Origin: Hofstenia miamia
Taxonomy: Eukaryota > Xenacoelomorpha > Acoela
NCBI GenBank assembly: GCA_004352715.1
Contig: SCFE01000090.1
Coordinates: 560,009 to 624,008 of the forward strand
Reading direction: 5' to 3'
DNA length: 64,000 nucleotides
Shown here: positions 55,501 through 58,337 of the stretch, piece after piece
How positions within the stretch are numbered: the first letter of the stretch is position 1
Layout of the letters: each line of letters begins with the position of its first letter
Notes under the pieces: model-generated
What the model saw: only the letters and a program-made list of their open reading frames with translations
What the model was told of the DNA's origin: nothing
Database searches by the model: none
Program-made: the position numbers and the translations under genes

Positions 55501-58127
55501 TACAGAATAGTACAATATTTGATTCGTTTAAACAGAGATTCCTCAACTACAAAACAAAATTCAACAATAGTTTGTTGTCTTTTTTATACAGTACTGGAAA
55601 AAAGAATTCGGCCACCTATGATTTGCCATAAATATTTCCAAAAAATTGACGACAAGAATGTCAAAGATATTTTTTACTTAGATTTGTTGTTGCAGAAAGA
55701 GAAATTAAACAATTTTGAGAAATAATTATCATTGTTTACTTTAAATTTCGAGGAGAAATCCTACAGTGCTTGTGGTTAGCTTATTTTTTCTTGGAAAAAT
55801 GTATTCGCCCACTTTAGACCAAATCAGAGAATCTGTAAGAAATTTTTACCAAAATTTGAAAGGGATAAGTCAATGTAATATAGATCAACTTGTAGAGCGA
55901 TATCGAAGTACTGTTGGGGATATCATCAGACGTTTCACTTTTGAAAACATTATTGCCCTCAAAGCAAAGATTACGCCGGCCGAGGTGGGCCAAGTTGATG
56001 AGAGAGAATTCGTTTGAACATTGGTCTAATGTTATATTTTCAGATGAGTCAAGATTTGAGCTATATTTATCAAAGAGAATGTTGATTAAGAGACCAACTG
56101 GGGAGACGTTCAGATTCTTGCCTCAATTTACTCGGGGACCATGAAGTATAGTGGGAAGTCTGTCATGGTATGGGGTGTATAAGGAAGTGTGGTCTTCGCA
56201 AGATTATTCACATCACTGTTACTCTCCGAAGCTCTCAATATGCTTAGATTCTAGAGTAGGAACTCTTGCCACTCCTTAAAGTGATTCAATATATCAGCGG
56301 GATGGTGCTCCATGTCATACCTCAAAAGAAATGAAAAACCTCTTCCACAATAATGGGATTGCTATCCTTGCTGACTGGCCTGATCATTCTCCAGACCTTA
56401 ACATTATCGAAGCATGCCCTTCACACTGAAGACGCGCTGTGGAGCGCAATAAAAAAAGAATTCTATGCAATACTCAACAGCTTTAATGAAAGACATTTTG
56501 CTTCAATCCCTGATCGCCTTGAAGCTGTTATTCGCTCAGAGGCATACCCTACAAAATATCAGAAGACAGAATTTTGTCACTAAGTGCTTACATTGCTTCA
56601 ATTATTGATTTATTTTTTTTGGATTTGTTAAAATTTTTTTCAAGTGGCCGAATACATTTTTCTAATACAAGTTTTCTAATTTTGATTAAAAATTAATAGC
56701 CAATTGTTATTCTACATATTCAACGGTTTTAGTGATACACATTTTGCTTTAATCAATCAATGTTGCACTTAGTTATAATCTTACGCACACTCTATCCAAT
56801 GAATCTTCATTATTTATTCAAAATAGCAAGGTGGTCGAATACATATTTCCAGCACTGTATTTCCTGATTTATTTTTTAATTTGTTAAAATTTTTTTCAAG
56901 TGGCCGAATACATTTTTCTAATACAAGTTTTCTAATTTTGATTAAAAATTAATAGCCAATTGTTATTCTACATATTTTATGGTATTAGACATACTGATTT
57001 TCCTTTATCAATCAAAGTAACACTTAGTTATAATCTTACGCACACTCTATCCAATGAATCTTCATTATTTATTCAAAATAGCAAGGTGGTCGAATACATA
57101 TTTCCAGCACTGTATTTAAAAGTGATTAGTTAGCCGTTTTTATTATTATATAAGAATTAGTTTTTTAAAAATTGAAAATTTTTTAGAATTAGAAACATGA
57201 AAATATCTTTCAAAAGATACATAGAGTTTCCAAGAAATAATTCAGAACGTTTTTTGCTATTACATTATTTTTAAATAGTTACTAAATAGCCGTAGCAAAA
57301 GTATAATAAGACTATAATCATTCTCTAGTACTTATATAATTTGTAATACATAACTTTCAATAGAGGAAATGATTATACTGTTTCAAAAAATTCAAAAGAA
57401 TTAGTTTTTTAAAAATTGAAAATTTTTTAGAATTAGAAACATGAAAATATCTTTCAAAAGATACATAGAGTTTCCAAGAAATAATTCAGAACGTTTTTTG
57501 CTATTACATTATTTTTAAATAGTTACTAAATAGCCGTAGCAAAAGTATAATAAGACTATAATCATTCTCTAGTACTTATATAATTTGTAATACATAACTT
57601 TCAATAGAGGAAATGATTATACTGTTTCAAAAAATTCAAAACAATTGATTTTTGGTGATCAAATTTTTCAGAATTAGAAACATGAAAATATCTTTCAAAA
57701 GATACATAGAGTTTCCAAGAAATAATTCAGAACGTTTTTTGCTATTACATTATTTTTAAATAGTTACTAAATAGCCGTAGCAAAAGTATAATAAGACTAT
57801 AATCATTCTCTAGTACTTATATAATTTGTAATACATAACTTTCAATAGAGGAAATGATTATACTGTTTCAAAAAATTCAAAACAATTGATTTTTGGTGAT
57901 CAAATTTTGCTAGAATTGTTACTAATGCATACTAACTTGCATTTTATGTAATAGATGCACAAATAATTGATTCTCACCCACTAACAACAATGAAAAGATC
58001 TAATTTATTCCAAGTGTCTCGTAGATAGCCATGTCGACCGAAAACCCCCAGAGCTAGCATCTTTATGAACATCTCCACTGTAAAAAATATTGCAATGAAA
58101 TGATCGAACAATGCCAAAATCTTGCAT
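3913..58127 (-). CDS. Ca-alpha1T: Cav3 T-type voltage-gated calcium channel alpha1 subunit, 34 exon positions, incomplete at both ends
   Basis: This is the gene-level entry; exons are listed separately and numbered in transcription order. The product is the pore-forming subunit of a low-voltage-activated calcium channel in the plasma membrane. Four homologous repeats of six membrane segments are recognisable. Filter motifs are LEGW (I), TGEDW or TQEAW (II), SKDGW (III) and GDNWNG (IV), i.e. E/E/D/D, which separates T-type from high-voltage channels (EEEE) and NALCN (EEKE). The four S4 segments have regularly spaced Arg/Lys. A gating-brake helix follows IS6, as in Cav3, instead of an AID beta-subunit site. 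Every exon phase joins in frame (about 1,571 codons using exon 16b). The N-terminus, IS1 and the C-terminal tail were not found. Introns range from 47 nt to over 5 kb. The symbol is that of the Drosophila family member, and orthology is inferred from motifs only. Confidence 0.95.
4069..5620. other. Intron 33 with a (TA)n/(GATA)n tract and a GC-rich patch
   Basis: A TA tract followed by GATA units lies at about 4,366-4,408. From 5,178 to 5,475 the composition changes to GC-rich, with several GGGTC/GACCC motifs facing each other, possibly a decayed transposable element. The rest is plain AT-rich intron. Confidence 0.6.
5621..5821 (-). CDS. Ca-alpha1T: Cav3 exon 33: repeat IV S5, turret and selectivity filter
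   Basis: It encodes [60 protein letters not shown] and NWNGIMK. The [14 protein letters not shown] turret and the GDNWNGIMK filter are T-type specific; Asp of GDNW is the fourth filter residue. Phase 0 both ends, donor GTAAAC. Confidence 0.98.
5900..6101 (-). CDS. Ca-alpha1T: Cav3 exon 32: repeat IV S3-S4 and S4-S5 linker
   Basis: It encodes [20 protein letters not shown], the loop [12 protein letters not shown]4 [20 protein letters not shown] and [16 protein letters not shown]. The [11 protein letters not shown] and [12 protein letters not shown] blocks match Cav3 repeat IV almost exactly. Acceptor TTTAG, donor GTTATT, phase 2 to 0. Confidence 0.97.
6102..6687. other. Intron 32
   Basis: A 586-base intron between the repeat IV S2 and S3-S4 exons. 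AT-rich; nothing recognised. Confidence 0.75.
6688..6797 (-). CDS. Ca-alpha1T: Cav3 exon 31: repeat IV S2
   Basis: It encodes [20 protein letters not shown] and [18 protein letters not shown]2 with its acidic residue (FIMEAALKI) is clear. Acceptor TTTAG, donor GTAAAG, phase 0 to 2, continuing into exon 32 as SER|WNQLD. Confidence 0.94.
7864..9132. repeat. Duplicated intron segment, copy A
   Basis: This 1,269-base stretch, from CTATCTATTTAATATTTCAG to AAAAAATCAAC, recurs with few differences at 9,134-10,811, right after a single N. Copy A lacks a stretch of about 406 bases found inside copy B. Confidence 0.9.
9134..10811. repeat. Duplicated intron segment, copy B, with adapter remnant
   Basis: This is the second copy of the 7.86-9.13 kb segment. 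It has an extra block of about 406 bases (roughly 9,822-10,227), a 17-base adapter match at 9,613-9,629 and a local mismatch cluster near 10,563-10,580. Tandem head-to-tail layout with an N at the joint suggests two unmerged assemblies of one region. Confidence 0.88.
9613..9629 (+). other. Nextera/Tn5 mosaic-end adapter remnant (artefact)
   Basis: The sequence ATGTGTATAAGAGACAG equals the last 17 of 19 bases of the Tn5 mosaic end used in Nextera libraries. In copy A the same place (from about 8,345) reads ACCAAAATGGAGCT instead of the adapter part. It is library-derived, not genomic. Confidence 0.9.
10916..11067 (-). CDS. Ca-alpha1T: Cav3 exon 30: repeat IV S1
   Basis: It encodes [39 protein letters not shown] and [11 protein letters not shown]. 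The KPYYEDY lead-in and the [10 protein letters not shown] end are diagnostic for T-type repeat IV. Acceptor TTTAG, donor GTGAGT, phase 1 to 0. Confidence 0.95.
11068..12013. other. Intron 29
   Basis: An intron of about 0.95 kb between the III-IV linker and repeat IV S1. Open frames here have no recognisable protein. Nothing else seen. Confidence 0.7.
12014..12227 (-). CDS. Ca-alpha1T: Cav3 exon 29: repeat III S6 and III-IV linker, two possible donors
   Basis: It encodes [21 protein letters not shown]6 [19 protein letters not shown], then a charged helix [20 protein letters not shown] and ARKRRS. The exon may end at TCAG|GTTTGA (12,014) or 21 bases earlier at AGAA|GTACGA (12,035). Both leave phase 1 and both join exon 30 in frame, so seven residues (STMMASS) are optional. 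Confidence 0.94.
12228..12724. other. Intron 28
   Basis: A 497-base intron. It contains short AT-rich inverted repeats around 12,515-12,590 (TTATTACATAAT facing ATTATGTAATAA) that could fold; no other feature. Confidence 0.6.
12725..12814 (-). CDS. Ca-alpha1T: Cav3 exon 28: repeat III selectivity filter
   Basis: A 90-nt exon encoding [20 protein letters not shown] and [10 protein letters not shown]. Asp of SKDGW is the repeat III filter residue, as in all T-type channels. Acceptor TTTAG, donor GTAGGC, phase 0 both ends. Confidence 0.97.
12970..13101 (-). CDS. Ca-alpha1T: Cav3 exon 27: repeat III turret
   Basis: It encodes [39 protein letters not shown] and DDLGQ. Two conserved Cys and the YNFDDLGQ block just before the pore helix fit. 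Phase 0 both ends; the intron to exon 26 is only 37 bases. Confidence 0.95.
13139..13265 (-). CDS. Ca-alpha1T: Cav3 exon 26: repeat III S4-S5 linker and S5
   Basis: It encodes [20 protein letters not shown], then [20 protein letters not shown] and [15 protein letters not shown] is the conserved S4-S5 coupling helix. Acceptor TTTAG, donor GTTTTT, phase 2 to 0. Confidence 0.96.
13599..13734 (-). CDS. Ca-alpha1T: Cav3 exon 25: repeat III S3-S4
   Basis: It encodes [20 protein letters not shown], the loop [11 protein letters not shown] and S4 [15 protein letters not shown]. Acceptor TTTAG, donor GTAAAC, phase 1 to 2. Very close to known repeat III sequence. Confidence 0.96.
13735..17525. other. 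Intron 24 with a GC-richer island and a hAT-like MITE
   Basis: Bases 14,505-14,945 are clearly richer in GC than the surroundings, without a frame I recognise; they may be old transposon sequence. A hAT-like element lies at 16,646-16,935. A GACA microsatellite (CAGACAGACAGACA) is at about 17,333-17,347. The remainder is AT-rich. Confidence 0.6.
16646..16935. mobile_element. hAT-like MITE, 290 bp, perfect 8-bp target duplication
   Basis: The left end reads CAGGCGCGGCTTTAGGG and the right end, reverse complemented, AAGGCAAGGCTTTAAG. The flanks carry the identical octamer ATCATTAA at 16,638-16,645 and 16,936-16,943, as expected for hAT insertion. There is no coding sequence. It shares its end with the element at 55,227-55,487. 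Confidence 0.85.
17526..17643 (-). CDS. Ca-alpha1T: Cav3 exon 24: repeat III S2
   Basis: It encodes [20 protein letters not shown] and [19 protein letters not shown]. The [14 protein letters not shown] motif is IIIS2 with its acidic residue. Acceptor TTTAG, donor GTATTA, phase 0 to 1. Confidence 0.94.
17644..19053. other. Intron 23
   Basis: A 1.4-kb intron. It holds a perfect short hairpin at 18,607-18,630 (GGGGGACAT, 6-base loop, ATGTCCCCC). No protein-coding signal. Confidence 0.65.
18607..18630. repeat. Perfect inverted repeat, 9-bp stem
   Basis: GGGGGACAT and ATGTCCCCC are separated by TTCACC. It is the only G/C-rich hairpin in this AT-rich intron. Purpose unknown; could be coincidence or a remnant of a mobile element end. 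Confidence 0.7.
19054..19177 (-). CDS. Ca-alpha1T: Cav3 exon 23: repeat III S1
   Basis: It encodes [20 protein letters not shown] and [30 protein letters not shown] is the characteristic end of IIIS1 in T-type channels. Acceptor TTTAG, donor GTATTT, phase 2 to 0; only 45 bases of intron separate it from exon 22. Confidence 0.95.
19223..19314 (-). CDS. Ca-alpha1T: Cav3 exon 22: end of II-III linker before IIIS1
   Basis: It encodes [20 protein letters not shown] and [11 protein letters not shown]. The block ending [14 protein letters not shown] is the conserved lead-in to repeat III in Cav3. Acceptor TTTAG, donor GTTGAT, phase 0 to 2. Confidence 0.93.
20180..21845 (-). mobile_element. 5'-truncated non-LTR retrotransposon (CR1/L2/Jockey-type)
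   Basis: Only the reverse transcriptase and C-terminal part of ORF2 remain. The endonuclease region is absent, consistent with 5' truncation at insertion. It lies on the same strand as the channel gene, inside intron 21. Reading continues over several frames, so at least one frameshift (near 20,957) and further breaks are present. Confidence 0.85.
20180..21845 (-). pseudogene. LINE reverse transcriptase, frameshifted
   Basis: In order from 21,845 down: a basic leader ([17 protein letters not shown]), finger motifs at 21,335-21,766 ([11 protein letters not shown]), [17 protein letters not shown] and [13 protein letters not shown], palm motif [21 protein letters not shown], then after a frame change the catalytic KYADD near 20,860, and thumb-region sequence at 20,439-20,711 and 20,180-20,410. 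Catalytic Asp residues are present but not in one frame. Confidence 0.88.
24433..24574 (-). CDS. Ca-alpha1T: Cav3 exon 21: II-III linker with RRLS motif
   Basis: It encodes [20 protein letters not shown], then [20 protein letters not shown] and PDAIDES. With the last codon completed across the splice junction the start reads RRLSF, a basophilic-kinase consensus. Acceptor GCTAG, donor GTAAGA, phase 2 to 0. Confidence 0.75.
24575..27665. other. Intron 20 with a TIR-bounded insertion
   Basis: A 3.1-kb AT-rich intron. The only feature recognised is the element at 26,612-27,238 with GTGGCGTAGCCA inverted ends. Confidence 0.65.
26612..27238. mobile_element. Non-autonomous DNA transposon with GTGGCGTAGCCA ends (hAT-like)
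   Basis: The left end TAGTGGCGTAGCCA and right end TGGCTACGCCACTG form terminal inverted repeats of 13 bases 627 bases apart. CAGTGGCGTAGCC-type ends are common among hAT families. The flanking octamers do not match, so the target duplication is lost or the limits are slightly off. No transposase is visible. Confidence 0.7.
27666..27774 (-). CDS. Ca-alpha1T: Cav3 exon 20: II-III linker
   Basis: It encodes [20 protein letters not shown] and [16 protein letters not shown]. Acceptor TTTAG, donor CG|GTAAGT, phase 1 in, phase 2 out. No named motif seen. Phase and good consensus splice sites support it. Confidence 0.7.
27775..28502. other. Intron 19
   Basis: A 728-base AT-rich intron in the II-III linker; nothing recognised. 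Confidence 0.65.
28503..28608 (-). CDS. Ca-alpha1T: Cav3 exon 19: II-III linker
   Basis: This encodes [20 protein letters not shown] and [15 protein letters not shown]. Acceptor AATTTAG, donor CAG|GTTAGA, phase 0 in, phase 1 out. Ser-rich linker with basic clusters; identified from frame and phase only. Confidence 0.7.
28609..28655 (-). other. 47-nt mini-intron (intron 18)
   Basis: It is bounded by GTAGGC and TTTAG. It contains an in-frame TAG, so the linker would be truncated if it were retained. The two flanking exons join phase 0 to phase 0. Confidence 0.6.
28656..28810 (-). CDS. Ca-alpha1T: Cav3 exon 18: II-III linker
   Basis: It encodes [20 protein letters not shown], then [20 protein letters not shown] and [12 protein letters not shown]. 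It is basic at first, then Pro/Thr-rich. Acceptor TTTAG, phase 1 in. The donor AAT|GTAGGC is weak but gives the only phase-consistent join to the next exon, 47 bases on. A stop codon (TAG) follows shortly if the intron is not removed. The 3' boundary is less sure than the rest. Confidence 0.7.
28811..29812. other. Intron 17
   Basis: About 1 kb between linker exons. Overlapping plus-strand open frames at 29,052-29,370 have no recognisable domain and AT-rich intron-like composition. Confidence 0.6.
29813..29900 (-). CDS. Ca-alpha1T: Cav3 exon 17: start of II-III linker
   Basis: An 88-nt hydrophilic exon encoding [20 protein letters not shown] and NSARLRNGQ. Acceptor TTTAG, donor GTTGTA, phase 0 to 1. 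Its acidic-basic start right after S6 suits the proximal II-III linker. Called by phase, splice sites and location. Confidence 0.78.
29901..32496. other. Intron 16 with assembly gap in a (TA)n tract
   Basis: TA repeats at 31,057-31,198 enclose 82 N (31,087-31,168), so the length of this intron is uncertain. Nothing else recognised. Confidence 0.65.
31087..31168. other. Assembly gap of 82 N
   Basis: A run of N flanked on both sides by TA dinucleotide repeats. The true length is unknown. Confidence 0.99.
32497..32652 (-). CDS. Ca-alpha1T: Cav3 exon 16b: canonical-like repeat II filter and S6
   Basis: This 156-nt exon (52 codons, phase 0 at both ends) has acceptor GGTTAG and donor GTAACG. It encodes [15 protein letters not shown], then [20 protein letters not shown] and [12 protein letters not shown], very close to Cav3 repeat II S6. 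The one striking change is Ala where T-type channels have Asp after the filter Glu (TQEAW rather than TQEDW). It reads in phase into exon 17 (SGE|DDKKSK). Confidence 0.93.
32653..33932. other. Intron between alternative exons 16a and 16b
   Basis: 1,280 bases. A (TA)n tract of about 42 bases lies at 33,169-33,210. It is too long for steric hindrance to force exon choice. A short open stretch at 32,706-32,933 weakly resembles the pore exon (see findings). Confidence 0.7.
33933..34085 (-). CDS. Ca-alpha1T: Cav3 exon 16a: alternative repeat II filter and S6
   Basis: This 153-nt exon (51 codons, phase 0 at both ends) has acceptor GTTTAG and donor GTAACA. It encodes [20 protein letters not shown], then [20 protein letters not shown] and [11 protein letters not shown]. 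It aligns without gaps to exon 16b with 24 of 51 residues the same. The MTFGNY core and EGF end are kept, but the S6 reads [11 protein letters not shown], unlike the usual [11 protein letters not shown]. The filter TGEDW resembles high-voltage channels more than the usual T-type TQEDW. It is probably used instead of 16b; use in mRNA cannot be seen from DNA. Confidence 0.85.
34086..35536. other. Intron 15 with a local tandem duplication
   Basis: Contains two copies of a 130-139-base unit (34,781-34,910 and 34,911-35,049) beside a TIR-like CAGTGGCGGC at 34,751. No further exon copy of the pore or turret was found. Confidence 0.65.
34781..35049. repeat. Tandem duplication, 130- and 139-base units
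   Basis: Both units start GTGGGGCGGAGCAAGTTACA and end ATCTTAATAACTCTCTTT, nearly identical except for a 10-base internal repeat (TTCTGAAATT) in the second. Each carries CGCCGCCGCCAC, which could pair with CAGTGGCGGCG at 34,751, so this may be a transposon whose right part was doubled. Confidence 0.85.
35537..35654 (-). CDS. Ca-alpha1T: Cav3 exon 15: repeat II S5 end, turret and pore helix
   Basis: It encodes [40 protein letters not shown], ending phase 0 at GTGAAT. Three cysteines lie in a short turret. Invertebrate Cav3 genes are known to use alternative exons for this turret; I saw only one version here. It is followed by two alternative pore exons. Confidence 0.95.
35655..36239. other. 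Intron 14
   Basis: 585 bases between the IIS5 exon and the turret exon. I looked for a second turret exon and saw none. Confidence 0.65.
36240..36431 (-). CDS. Ca-alpha1T: Cav3 exon 14: repeat II S3-S4-S5
   Basis: The exon encodes a short glycine-rich S3-S4 loop (VQDKDGGGG), then S4 [18 protein letters not shown], the linker [19 protein letters not shown] and S5 [13 protein letters not shown]. The block from [11 protein letters not shown] to KTMDNV is a near-identical match to Cav3 repeat II. Phase 2 in and out. Confidence 0.97.
36478..36629 (-). CDS. Ca-alpha1T: Cav3 exon 13: repeat II S2-S3
   Basis: It encodes [20 protein letters not shown], then [20 protein letters not shown] and [10 protein letters not shown]. 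The S2 acidic residue (IEM) and the S3 Asp (NLFDGFIV) of the voltage-sensor transfer centre are present. Phase 0 in, phase 2 out, donor GTATTT. Confidence 0.95.
36726..36832 (-). CDS. Ca-alpha1T: Cav3 exon 12: repeat II S1
   Basis: This encodes [20 protein letters not shown] and [16 protein letters not shown]. The [12 protein letters not shown] motif is diagnostic for repeat II S1 of T-type channels. Acceptor TGTAG, donor GTTAGT, phase 1 to 0. Confidence 0.95.
36875..37003 (-). CDS. Ca-alpha1T: Cav3 exon 11: end of I-II linker before IIS1
   Basis: It encodes [20 protein letters not shown], then [20 protein letters not shown] and FSQ. Phase 1 in and out, so also skippable in frame. It lies 42 bases upstream of the IIS1 exon and reads straight into it as [14 protein letters not shown]. 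Confidence 0.8.
37100..37171 (-). CDS. Ca-alpha1T: Cav3 exon 10: I-II linker, small exon
   Basis: This 72-nt exon encodes [20 protein letters not shown] and ESIS. Acceptor TTTAG, donor GTTTTT, phase 1 at both ends. Because both ends share a phase it could be skipped without breaking the frame. Identification is by phase fit and location. Confidence 0.65.
37172..38897. other. Intron 9
   Basis: A 1.7-kb intron in the I-II linker. An open stretch at 37,961-38,209 has acceptor-like sites, but no phase-compatible exon fits. AT-rich otherwise. Confidence 0.6.
38898..39105 (-). CDS. Ca-alpha1T: Cav3 exon 9: I-II cytoplasmic linker
   Basis: This 208-nt open exon is flanked by TTTAG and GTTTGT (phase 0 in, phase 1 out). 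It encodes a hydrophilic, Ser/Glu/Pro-rich segment containing [26 protein letters not shown] and [12 protein letters not shown]. Linker sequence is poorly conserved, so the call rests on frame, splice sites, phase continuity and place in the gene. Confidence 0.75.
39106..42237. other. Intron 8 with a 1.2-kb TIR element and a (TA)n with one N
   Basis: Contains the element at 39,142-40,330, (TA)n at about 40,178-40,201, and a TA tract at 41,267-41,288 with a single N at 41,270. The rest is AT-rich. Confidence 0.6.
39142..40330. mobile_element. Candidate non-autonomous DNA transposon with CAAGGGCGGAGCCA ends
   Basis: The left end CAAGGGCGGAGCCA (39,142) matches the reverse complement of the right end, TGGCTGCGCCCTTG (ending 40,330), at 13 of 14 bases. 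Flanking octamers TCTCCTAA and TCTTACAA agree at 5 of 8. The first 110 bases are GC-rich; the interior is AT-rich with no transposase. Confidence 0.6.
42238..42353 (-). CDS. Ca-alpha1T: Cav3 exon 8: I-II linker, gating-brake helix
   Basis: Together with the end of exon 7 this encodes [20 protein letters not shown] and further basic residues. In T-type channels the helix-loop-helix directly after IS6 acts as a gating brake that stabilises the closed state; position and RK-rich helices fit that role. Phase 1 in, phase 0 out at GTAACA, 197 bases after exon 7. Confidence 0.85.
42551..42734 (-). CDS. Ca-alpha1T: Cav3 exon 7: repeat I S6 and start of I-II linker
   Basis: It encodes [20 protein letters not shown], then a charged helix [17 protein letters not shown] and [19 protein letters not shown]. 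The [15 protein letters not shown] block is nearly invariant in Cav3 channels and marks the inner gate of repeat I. Phase 0 in, phase 1 out, donor GTAAAT. Confidence 0.96.
42735..45531. other. Intron 6 with assembly gap
   Basis: TA repeats at 42,785-42,948 enclose 85 N. Another (TA)n is at about 44,377-44,401. No gene-like sequence. Confidence 0.65.
42817..42901. other. Assembly gap of 85 N
   Basis: A run of N inside a TA dinucleotide tract; the length is unknown. Confidence 0.99.
45532..45624 (-). CDS. Ca-alpha1T: Cav3 exon 6: repeat I selectivity filter and start of S6
   Basis: This 93-nt exon, only 42 bases from exon 5, encodes [20 protein letters not shown] and [11 protein letters not shown]. 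The Glu of LEGW is the repeat I filter residue. Phase 0 at both ends, acceptor TTTAG, donor GTACGT. Confidence 0.95.
45667..45824 (-). CDS. Ca-alpha1T: Cav3 exon 5: repeat I turret end and start of P-loop
   Basis: The exon encodes [20 protein letters not shown], a Cys-containing segment [20 protein letters not shown], and the pore-helix start LAWVAIFQ. It enters in phase 1 and leaves in phase 0 at GTATTC. The [14 protein letters not shown] block is a hallmark of repeat I in Cav3. Confidence 0.94.
45825..47698. other. Intron 4
   Basis: A 1.9-kb AT-rich intron between the two turret exons of repeat I; nothing recognised. Confidence 0.65.
47699..47850 (-). CDS. Ca-alpha1T: Cav3 exon 4: repeat I extracellular turret, first part
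   Basis: This encodes [20 protein letters not shown], then [18 protein letters not shown] and a second Cys pair (GRFCNESFG). The Cys pattern and the ICSTKEDGG motif correspond to the long S5-P loop of repeat I in T-type channels. Phase 2 in, phase 1 out, donor GTATAT. The turret sequence is less conserved than the membrane parts, so the identification rests on position and cysteines. Confidence 0.88.
47851..49317. other. Intron 3
   Basis: A 1.5-kb intron with a (TA)n tract of about 30 bases at 48,774-48,804. No other element recognised. Confidence 0.65.
49318..49492 (-). CDS. Ca-alpha1T: Cav3 exon 3: repeat I S4-S5 linker and S5
   Basis: The exon reads [19 protein letters not shown] followed by the S5 stretch [19 protein letters not shown] and the start of the extracellular turret with a conserved Cys (GNLRHRCF). 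It is phase 1 in and phase 2 out, with donor GTGAGT. It matches the family closely along its length. Confidence 0.95.
49493..54599. other. Intron 2 with (TAAA)n/(TA)n tract and a snap-back MITE
   Basis: A 5.1-kb intron. An (AAAT)n then (TA)n tract occupies about 49,510-49,572. The palindromic element at 53,341-53,603 is listed separately. The rest is AT-rich and unrecognised. Confidence 0.65.
53341..53603. mobile_element. Snap-back MITE, 263 bp, palindromic almost end to end
   Basis: The left arm starts GGGTGCTTCGGGCTAACTAG and the right arm ends CTAGTTAACCCGAAGCACCC. About 70 bases pair with only scattered mismatches. Inner parts also pair (ACCACCAGATTTAATTAGCGAT with ATCGCTAATTATCTCGGGTGGT), leaving a small loop. 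It is GC-richer than its surroundings. No clear target duplication. Superfamily not assignable. Confidence 0.88.
54600..54697 (-). CDS. Ca-alpha1T: Cav3 exon 2: repeat I S3 end-S4 voltage sensor
   Basis: This 98-nt exon joins the previous one as [14 protein letters not shown] and continues [18 protein letters not shown], the S4 gating-charge helix with Arg at every third position. It ends phase 1 before GTAAGT. The sequence is almost the same as repeat I S4 of known T-type channels. Confidence 0.95.
55227..55487. mobile_element. hAT-like MITE, 261 bp, 8-bp target duplication
   Basis: The left end CAGGCGCGGCTTTAGG and the right end CCTAAAGCAGCGCCTG are near-perfect inverted repeats. Flanking octamers ATTGCATT (55,219-55,226) and ATTGCTTT (55,488-55,495) agree at 7 of 8. 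It is the same family as 16,646-16,935. Non-coding. Confidence 0.88.
55589..56857 (+). mobile_element. Tc1-like DNA transposon, nearly full length, inactive
   Basis: Ends CAGTACTGGAAAAAAGAATTC and GAATACATATTTCCAGCACTG are inverted repeats flanked by TA on both sides, the Tc1 target site. Length 1,269 bases is typical of the family. The transposase inside is broken. It sits in intron 1, antisense to the channel gene. Confidence 0.9.
55800..56583 (+). pseudogene. Tc1 transposase, frameshifted
   Basis: The N-terminal helix-turn-helix part is at 55,800-56,017 ([20 protein letters not shown]). The first catalytic Asp is in a different frame ([14 protein letters not shown], about 56,039-56,080). 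The second Asp and Glu follow ([13 protein letters not shown] and SPDLNIIE, about 56,300-56,412), and the C-terminal part ([16 protein letters not shown]) is in the frame ending at 56,583. At least two frame changes break it. Confidence 0.88.
56866..57112. repeat. Second copy of the Tc1 right end
   Basis: About 247 bases from GATTTATTTTTTAATTTG to TTTCCAGCACTG repeat the right end at about 56,605-56,857. The element therefore has two right ends in tandem, by local duplication or by assembly error. Confidence 0.85.
57150..57908. repeat. Tandem array, three units of about 241-244 bp
   Basis: The unit from AGAATTAGAAACATGAAAAT recurs at 57,185, 57,429 and 57,670 (steps of 244 and 241). Units are nearly identical within; junctions differ (AAAAGAATTAG versus AAAACAATTGATTTTTGG), so the spacer is of two kinds. 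Confidence 0.93.
57978..58127 (-). CDS. Ca-alpha1T: Cav3 exon 1 (first seen): repeat I S2-S3
   Basis: The 150-nt exon lies between acceptor TTTAG and donor GTGAGA (phase 2 in, phase 2 out). It encodes [10 protein letters not shown], then S2 with the [17 protein letters not shown] motif, then [14 protein letters not shown] at the start of S3. The S2 glutamate of the charge-transfer centre is visible. It must be preceded by an exon for S1 ending in two bases of a codon; I did not find that exon between 58.1 and 64 kb. Confidence 0.93.
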
Positions 58128-58298
58128 CTAAACAACGGGTTTAATTGAAAACTATTCTACCATCAATAATTCATTCCAGAATTCTAGGGAGTTCTTGCAA
58201 GAATGCAATGAATGCTTAGATTTTACAAAGAGGAATTTCAATTATACGTGCAAAAAATGTGTTATAAAAATCACTTCATAATCTCCTTCCTGAGGTTC

Positions 58299-58337
<39 letters not shown>

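Larger units (their letters stand above)
54698..57977. other. Intron 1, transposon-rich
   Basis: A 3.3-kb intron that is mostly mobile or repeated DNA: a hAT-like MITE (55,227-55,487), a Tc1 element with an extra right end (55,589-57,112) and a three-unit tandem array (about 57,150-57,908). Confidence 0.75.

Noticed and set aside
57150-57908. CRISPR-like array
   Set aside because: Units of about 244 bp repeat in full with no unique spacers, in an animal genome.
3913-58127. NALCN or high-voltage Cav1/Cav2 as the gene identity
   Set aside because: Filter E/E/D/D, a gating brake in place of an AID motif, and T-type-specific blocks in repeats I-IV exclude them.
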